A stretch of DNA of 64,000 nucleotides from Hydractinia symbiolongicarpus. Lineage: Eukaryota; Cnidaria; Hydrozoa; Anthoathecata; Hydractiniidae. Shown here piece by piece: positions 57,501 through 64,000 of the stretch (within the stretch, counting starts at the first letter, position 1; every line of letters starts with the position of its first letter). Location of the stretch: the NCBI RefSeq assembly GCF_029227915.1, contig NC_079886.1, positions 19,630,501 through 19,694,500 of the forward strand. The letters run 5' to 3'. The notes beneath the pieces were generated by a model, which was given only the letters and a program-made list of their open reading frames with translations, was not told the origin of the DNA and ran no database searches. A program made the translations under genes and the position numbers.

Positions 57501-60500
57501 TTTTAAACACAGGCCTAAGTGGTTAGGACTCTGCCTTGCACAAGTTAATGGATAATGTCCAGTTACAGTCACCTGAAAAAGCACAGTTATTAAGTAAGAA
57601 TTAAAACACTTACAACAGCTAAACATCTTCCAACACTTCGAAGATAAATGAAATCACTAGGAACAATCTCATTTCCTAACTGTTCATAGATTGCTTCTCG
57701 AACAGAATGAAGAGATGTTGACGCTGTGATTCTACAAATAAATGAAAATACAACTAGTATGTCTGCATAGCTTGTTGTCTTGCTTATACTTGAGTATTGC
57801 TTAATCAACTTCAGCATTGTTAGAGCATGTAATCTTTTAATAACTTATTGCTCAAGTAAAATCCATTCACAGGGTGTCCACTACATATTAACTCCTTATC
57901 TTCCTGAAATTTCTGACACTTATTTGTCATCTTTTCACTAAAATTCTTGACATTCCCCTGATTACTCCATCTATTTTTAACAACTTCACACCTGAATTGG
58001 TAAATTTGCTTTAAAATTGTAAATTTAAGTGAAATAATATTGCTAGACTATGAAAAGCAATGCAAATTACTTGAAAAATTTATTCCTTGTCAATATTTAA
58101 AAAAATATTTCTAAGTAACTCTGACTTCCTCACAAATCAAGGACACTCCTGATATCCCTGATATTTCTGACAGCGTTACCACCGTGATTTGTTAAAAAGC
58201 ATAACACTGTCACATAGGGTGAAATCAAAATAACTACCTTATAAATCCAGCAGAAGTGGACTCAAGAACAGCATTATTATATGCAGTTCTATATCTATCC
58301 AGCCACAAATCCAGTGGAACAATGAACACATGTAAATCTGTCAACTAAAAAAAATGCACACAAGAAAAAGTTATAAATGTTGAAAAATATACTTTGTTGT
58401 ATATGTTGTGTAACATACACAGAGACAAAATAATACAAAAAAAGCTCTGGAGAAAGTGCCAGGGACTTTCAGCGACAATCAAACAAAGTGAATTTGCAAT
58501 GACATATGCAACTAAGTTATTGTAAATGTCAGGGCAATGATAACAGTTACAAAACTGACATTGATAGTAATTTAACGAATGATATGACAAGTTCAATGAT
58601 AATTGATATACTAGATAATAACAGTGAAGCAAAACGACAACGAAGAGACTGATAACGTATAAAAAATTATTCATGTTGGAAGGGGATAACGTATAAAAAA
58701 TTATTCATGTTGGAAGGGATGTTTTTCCCATGAGTACATTCTATCCTGTTAGCTGGTCTATCGTTTATGTAATGTATAATTGTTCACGTGATTCAGTTTT
58801 TTTATCATGGGTTTTATTTTCTGAAAGATAACATTGAACCCAATCCCAAGAATTAACATAAAAATTGAGCTATTATTTGCCTAGTTCTTCAAAAGTTTCC
58901 TTGTTAATCAGTATATCACTTAAACGTGATGTTTTCTTGCTTGTATATTTTTATAAATATATATATTTTTTATAAATTAATGTAACATTTTTATCAGCCA
59001 TCATTATTTGCGTTTTTTAAACAAACAAATTGCTGGGCGAAAAGAAAGTCAAAAACTTGTTTACCCACAGTCACTATTTCCAAAACTTTTTACTATAAAC
59101 AGAAACTAACAACTATTCATAAATTATTTTACAATAGCTGCAAGATTTAATAAACACCCAAGCTCATTTTATCCACACTGTATATTTTTCTAAGCTCTTT
59201 ATTTTTTTTGCACTAGGAATCTGATAAGAGACTACCCAATTTTTTCTTTCATTATTATCTTCGTCTTTTGTCGTCAGCTTTTCCTTCTCTACCTCCTAAT
59301 TTTTCTCGCCCCCTTATCTTTTTCTGTCTTTTTATTATCGCTACTTTGATTTGCACAGCTGATGGCAGCACAATTTGGCAAATTAAAGCAATAAAAGTGT
59401 ATAGACAAAATACTTCTTCATGTGATTACACCTAATCCCCAACATCGAACTTCGCTTTTTGAACTATAAAACATCATAATTCAGCCCTCAGACTTCGTAA
59501 AAATGTAAAGAGGTCAATATACAGAGGTGTTTTTTTACAAGTGTTTCACACAGATTTTTTTAGAAAAAGAGGGTTTCACTTGAAAAGAATTACGGTATCC
59601 ATTTTTATTTTATTTTATGACTATTGATTATGAAAATACAATTTTTGACCAAACTTTCCCTTTACCGCTACCATATGTTGTCAGAAAGAGTTTTTTAATT
59701 TTTTTTAATTTCATGTCCTAAAACTGTAATAAACATTTATTTCATCCCTATTTGTTACAAGAAACATGGCGAGACTGTAACATGGGATCCCTAATTGTAG
59801 GTGTATAAGACCATGTACCTACTTCCAGTAATGAAAGTAGTGTAGTTTACAAAATAGGTAGTCTGAACAATGTCAGTGTGGTTTAATATTTAGAAGCTTG
59901 TGTGTGTTGCAGCATAACATTTTAATATATGAAATTATCCATTGCACAAAACACAAACCTACATTATTATGAAACGGGGTTGGTATATCATTATCAGAGC
60001 AGTTTATTCAGGGAATAACAAAATTATTGCAGTAAACAATTTATATATAAATTTCTTATGTCTGTACCTTAATTTTCCTGATTCAAATTTATTTATTCAA
60101 GTCAGGAAAAATCACCATTGGGTGTTACTTGTCTGTCCGCTGTATCAATGTGTGGGTATATACACCAATAATACACCTCTACAAGGAGTGACTCTGGCCA
60201 TGGGCAATATGAATATCTTTATTTCCAAAAATTTGGTATGTTATTGAGAATAACTTACGGTGAAGGGATTGCTAATATTATTTTTAAAAACAATATTCAA
60301 TTTTTGTTTTTCGGTCAGAGCCTTATTAATTCATAACAGTTTATATACCTCACTTTTTCAGTTTTCAAAAGAGAATTTAATTTGTGAACAATACTGAAAC
60401 TGTGTATATTGCTAAGCAGTGACATAATTTAGAAAGGCTAATAATACCCACTACAAAACAAAAGAGTGTTATGAATAAATGCATTGAGAGAGAAGACAAT

Positions 60501-60557
60501 ACAGTAGAATTAAATTTGTATGCTATGTACCTGGCTAGCATTCTTTGATTTTTTCAT
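51306..60557 (-). CDS. SPATA1: SPATA1-like coiled-coil protein, 14 exons
   Basis: Coding exons in order: 60531-60557, 58238-58344, 57614-57731, 56803-56856, 56460-56568, 55292-55748, 54918-55061, 54007-54365, 53859-53901, 53694-53776, 52853-52975, 52152-52207, 51839-51937, 51306-51404. Every phase closes (1878 nt, 625 residues). The N-terminal family domain is clear: DLHVFIVP, STSAGFIR, LRSVGRCLAV, KDFAPPS and SPELFLLP. A long acidic, probably disordered middle follows, then a Glu/Lys coiled-coil. The C-terminal SPATA1 domain has TWRKKFVEEKKQTTILEEEL, QGH-rich coil segments and RLQSENEDLKSRI...LTAE. Human SPATA1 is shorter (about 460 residues); the middle is expanded here. In mammals the gene is testis-associated; its molecular role is poorly known. 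Exon 1 (nine codons) rests only on phase, ATG and donor. Introns carry microsatellites and repeats. Confidence 0.85.
51466..51577. repeat. (AAC)n microsatellite in the last SPATA1 intron
   Basis: More than thirty consecutive CAA units, flanked by imperfect units on both sides. It lies between the last two coding exons (intron 51405-51838). It generates poly-Cys, poly-Val and poly-Leu chance frames on the other strand, which are not genes. Confidence 0.95.
53030..53470. repeat. Tandem array, about 3.8 copies of a 115/116-bp unit
   Basis: GAATTCTGCATAATTA recurs at 53030, 53145 and 53261, with a decayed fourth unit after 53350. The units contain AATACCCGGGGTATATGCAT and CAATTGATCATATTTCG. The array abuts the Helitron-like element at 53481 in a SPATA1 intron. 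Confidence 0.9.
53481..53624 (-). mobile_element. Short Helitron-like element, copy 3 (best preserved)
   Basis: On the minus strand it begins after an A with TCTATATTATAATGCCCG and runs 144 bp. Near its end it has a GTGGATTTTCCAC hairpin inside a CCCGTGG/CCACGGG stem, followed by CTAACGACTA. The last base is T instead of the G expected in CTRR. The interior matches copies at 13116 and 28967. Confidence 0.7.
56030..56425. repeat. Degenerate ACC/ACT-type simple repeat in a SPATA1 intron
   Basis: About 400 bp of imperfect CACCACTACCACTATC-type units in the intron between 55748 and 56460. Low-complexity frames on both strands (Thr-rich on +, Val- or Ser/Gly-rich on -) are products of this repeat and not coding. 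Confidence 0.85.
58651..58718. repeat. Exact 34-bp tandem duplication
   Basis: Two head-to-tail copies starting GATAACGTATAAAAAATTAT at 58651 and 58685, in SPATA1 intron 1. They are identical, so recent slippage or repair is likely. Confidence 0.9.
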
Positions 60558-60779
60558 TTCTTTGGCACCCTTTTCATGCTGTTGATACATTCTTTTACAA
60601 GTCAATCATTGATTGTTCTGCATACTAAGATAAGATAGCTAGGTAATAATGTATATATTTGGCACTGTTAGAGTAAACAAACACTATTCCAATGATACTA
60701 AATTTGCTTTAAGAACAGACAGCATCAAAATGATGTCTTGGGACTGGGTGGGTTTTGCTGTTGAGGTCTTATTTAGACC

Positions 60780-60988
60780 CAATTAGTAGGGCCTGCGCTT
60801 TACTACACAACTCCCCACAACATCCAATGGCACACACAGTGTGCCATCTCCCAATTTCCCTCACATGGCTTGGGTTAACCCGGGGCTATGGTAACATTCA
60901 CTTAAATGTTGAATCGCTGTTAAAAGGAATCGAACTCTGGTCTCCCGCACAGAGTACGAGAGCTATAACCACTAATCTATGGTGCCAC
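60780..60988 (-). repeat. tRNA-derived SINE
   Basis: Minus strand: an A-box-like TAGATTAGTGGT (60979-60968) and a B-box AGTTCGATTCC (60936-60926), spaced as in a tRNA. A body follows with a GGGTTAACCC...GAGGGAAATTGGG core shared with the SINE at 50061-50316. The 3' end is not sharply defined. Confidence 0.65.
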
Positions 60989-61204
60989 AAAATCTCAATG
61001 ACAAGACTATTAATTTATTTTTTTTGACAAGGTCGTTTATAAACATTGGTATGCATTGCAGAAAAGTTGAAAATATAATGTAACACAAGACTTTCATTGG
61101 AAAATGCAGAACATTTTTTGATGTACAAGGGTGCTGACTCCCTAGAAACCCGCAAAAAGAGAGAAAATTTGGTTAAACTACTGTGTTTTAAAAAGCCAAA
61201 TTTA

Positions 61205-61314
<110 letters not shown>

Positions 61315-61372
61315 GGTAGCAGGCGAACGTGTTCTCTGTTGCTCCGACAAAAAATAGTTTTACTTATCAAAT

Positions 61373-63720
61373 TTGTCAATAATTTTGTTTCAAATTTGTA
61401 TTAACATGAAAAAAGCAAGAGCTATCTTTTTATGCATATGGCTAATGTGGTTTGTATTTTGTTTGAATGCTGTTGAGGAAAGATGTAAATTTTGTTACAG
61501 AAATTTTAAATCACTTGGAAGACATTCATGGCGCTGTAAAGCAAAACTTCACACAGAGCCCTTACAAGTTGCTCGTAACCATGGTAACCGTATTGAAAAT
61601 GTTTATAACTTGCAAGAAGTTGAAAATCAATTACGAACGATCCTTAATGTTAACGACCAGCACACAATTGATCAACTCGAGGGATTGCTAACTGAATATG
61701 ATGAACAAATGCAACGTAAAAATATCAATAGAACTAGAGAATTTAGTTGTCATTGTGGTAAATTGTGGAAAGGAGAGCGAGGCTTAAGAGGAAATCAACT
61801 CTTTTGTCAAATAAGTGACATACCAGAGCTCCGTGATTGGTTTATCAAAGAGTTGTAGAAAACATCAATATAGAAAATGACGCTGAAGATATTGTTGATA
61901 ATTATGTTCCACCAAATCACCATCCCAAGTGTGGAATAAAATTACCAAAAACATCTGGAAATAGAAAACTTGCAATGAATATTTTAAAAACATTTTCAAC
62001 ACCAACGGAGAAGTTCAAGATGTTGTTGAAGAGATTGAATTTTTACAAAATACTCTTTACAATTACTTAAAAAATCAATACGGAACTGTTAAAGACGGAG
62101 ATGATGATGTTCGGGAATATCAAGAGAGATACGCAAACTCTTCTAAACGCCAACTTAAAAAGAGCTTAGCCGGTCTCAAAGAACAACATGGTGACCATAA
62201 AGCAGAAATTTGCTACCTTTCCAAATTGATACGCTTAAAATATGCCAAGAAAAAAAATAATATCAAAAACAATAATGATGATGAAAAATTGTCGAAAAAC
62301 TTTTGGGGATACTGCAAAAATAAATTCGAAAAATATGACACTGTTAAACCAACGTTCGATAAAGTAACTTGTCAATTTTACTTCAAAAGAACTTTATCAC
62401 GAGACAGAGCAAAGCGTTATTTCGAGTTTCCAACCTGGTTGAAACGACTAGATGCCCCTTCAAAAGTTTTTAAACTAGATCCACCAACCTATAGAGAGAT
62501 AACCGGAATCATTAAAAACTGAAATCAAGCGGGTCCACATGACCAAATGAGCATTATCATATTGAAACGTTGTCCAATTCTGAGAACTGTCATTCATAGG
62601 ATTATTTCAAAATGTTGGAGAGACAAAGTATTTCCAAGTTGTTGGAAACATGCCTTTACGATCCTTATCTACAAGGAAGGGAGTAATGCAGATCCTGTAA
62701 ATTTCCGTCCAATCACTCTTCAACCAGTCTTTGCAAAAATTTATTAGTCATTAATACAAAACAGATTATACAATTTCCTATAAAACAACAATTATGTCGA
62801 GTCCAATATACAAAAGGGTTTCTGGAAAGCTATATCAGGTGCCATCGAGCATACTAAACTTTTGAGCTATATGATCAAACATACTAAAACCAAACAGCGT
62901 CAATTAATGGTCACGCTTTTGGGTCTTAAGAATGCTTTTGGTGAAGTTGATTATGCTTTGCTGCTGAAAGTTTTGAGTTATCATCACATTCCTGTAGAGA
63001 TTAAACAGTAGATCAGTGACTATTATAAACACTATAGTATCACGGTTGGAACAGAATCGTTTATCACTGATCCTCTTCTCGATGGAAAAGGTGTCCTTCA
63101 AGGAGATTGCTTAAGCCCATTGTTATTTAATATGATTATCAACACCTTGATAATCATTATAAATAACGAAGATAATGAAGAGTTTAGATGCATGGGTTAC
63201 AACTTCTGCAACTCGTTATCCCCAAGAAATTGGTTCCAGTTTGCAGATGATTCTGCTCTCGTTACATCGACCGAGCAAGATACTCAACTATTACTAAATG
63301 TGTTTACAAAATAGTGCAAGTGGGCAAACCTAATTGTAAGAGTAGATAAATGTATAACTTTTGGTATTAAGAAGAATGGGTCATTATCAACCCAATTTAA
63401 GCCATATCTTCGTATATCTAACCAGATGGTACCAACAGTCAACATTGGTGGAAATTTACATATCTAGGAAAAGACTTTTCTTTTGACATGAGTTACAAAT
63501 TCATTGAAAGAAGAGCTTGTGTCAGAAATGAATAGATATTTTGATATTCTCAACTGTTTATCGTTGCATCCAAAGAATAAGTTGCTGATCATCTGGAGGT
63601 ATATCTACAGCAAATTGCGTTGGCGTTTCTAAATTTACAACCTTTCAACAACCTGGGTTGCACAGATTCTTGATTCTATTGTTAAAGAATACATGAAACG
63701 TTGGCTCCGATTACCTTAAA
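61373..63720 (+). mobile_element. Decayed non-LTR retrotransposon (R2/NeSL-style)
   Basis: Successive frames show, in order: a zinc-finger-like segment (CKFCYRNFKSLGRHSWRC, within 61373-61858), a Lys-rich linker (62226-62522), early RT motifs including NFRPITLQPVFAKI (near 62698), an LQGDCLSPLLFN motif (near 63095), the catalytic FADDSALV box (near 63240), and a thumb/C-terminal part to about 63720. The frames are broken by at least four stop codons and frameshifts, so the protein cannot be made as one piece. An N-terminal zinc finger, a single frame and the RT motif order fit R2/NeSL-type elements, but the C-terminal endonuclease was not recognised. Confidence 0.75.
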
Positions 63721-64000
63721 TTTATGTTACCATCTGATTGTTACAGTACAGTCTGAATGTAATCTACCGCGTACACGCTAATATCACACCTTTGCGTGGA
63801 GGACAGCAGTCGTTTGTCTTTTGTTATAATTAAATCCCTTGAGCGTTTTGCGAGTTTATATTTGCGTGTTAAAAAACAATGCGCTCGCGAAGAAATATCG
63901 AAGCAATTATATTTTTTCTAATAGCGAGATGCATTGTGTAAATGTATTGATAAGCTATTCCCTTAATTATTAGCGTGAAGTAATGAAATAATAAAAATCT
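63721..64000. repeat. Repeat fragment and window end
   Basis: Positions 63745-63830 match the complement of 5460-5540 (ATTACATTCAGACTGTACTG region). The remainder is AT-rich with nothing recognisable. Confidence 0.5.

Noticed and set aside
58345-58674. 109-codon hydrophobic minus-strand frame
   Set aside because: Starts in a SPATA1 intron directly before a well-supported exon; hydrophobicity is due to T-rich sequence.
60926-60988. tRNA gene
   Set aside because: A- and B-box-like segments are present, but the cloverleaf arms are not conserved and the body continues into a SINE.

Overview
This is a window of an AT-rich, intron-rich animal genome. Genes are split by GT-AG introns, intergenic space is full of short repeats and transposon remnants, and nothing looks bacterial. 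The gene set (NIFK, HSP10/HSP60, SPATA1, a cystine-knot hormone-like protein, a galaxin-like repeat protein) fits a metazoan. The galaxin-like protein, the style of the retroelements and the base composition suggest a cnidarian, perhaps a hydrozoan; that placement is inference.

Layout: 1-3.77 kb is non-coding with repeats. 3.77-13.4 kb (+) is a six-exon NIFK-like nucleolar RRM protein whose introns hold several small transposons. 14.2-14.6 kb (-) is a secreted cystine-knot protein. 15.84-18.72 kb (+) is a three-exon secreted beta-trefoil-like protein ending in KDEL. 18.7-24.3 kb is repeats, including a TIR element and an 83/84-bp minisatellite. 24.36-26.11 kb (+) is an intronless CBM2-like plus GH9 cellulase. 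27.88-30.38 kb (-) is HSP10 and 30.72-37.55 kb (+) is HSP60. These two are arranged head to head with 338 bp between their start codons, and a perfect heat-shock element lies in that gap. HSP60 intron 1 holds a 5'-truncated LINE. 37.6-43.5 kb is repeats. 43.5-44.4 kb (-) is a galaxin-like secreted protein with a GGYPQ-repeat N-terminus and a recognisable TATA promoter. 44.8-51.3 kb is repeats, including a 930-bp TIR element nested in an older repeat. 51.3-60.6 kb (-) is a 14-exon SPATA1-like coiled-coil gene. 61.4-63.7 kb (+) is a decayed non-LTR retrotransposon.

How the genes work together: only HSP10 and HSP60 form a functional unit, co-chaperonin and chaperonin from one bidirectional promoter. 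The other genes are independent, although four encode secretory-pathway proteins (cystine-knot ligand, KDEL trefoil protein, cellulase, galaxin-like matrix protein).

All multi-exon models were assembled by hand from splice signals and reading-frame phase; the phases close in every gene. Exon 1 of SPATA1 and exon 1 of the trefoil gene are the least certain. Several repeats occur twice in the window, once intact and once interrupted, which allows direct empty-site reasoning for two transposons.
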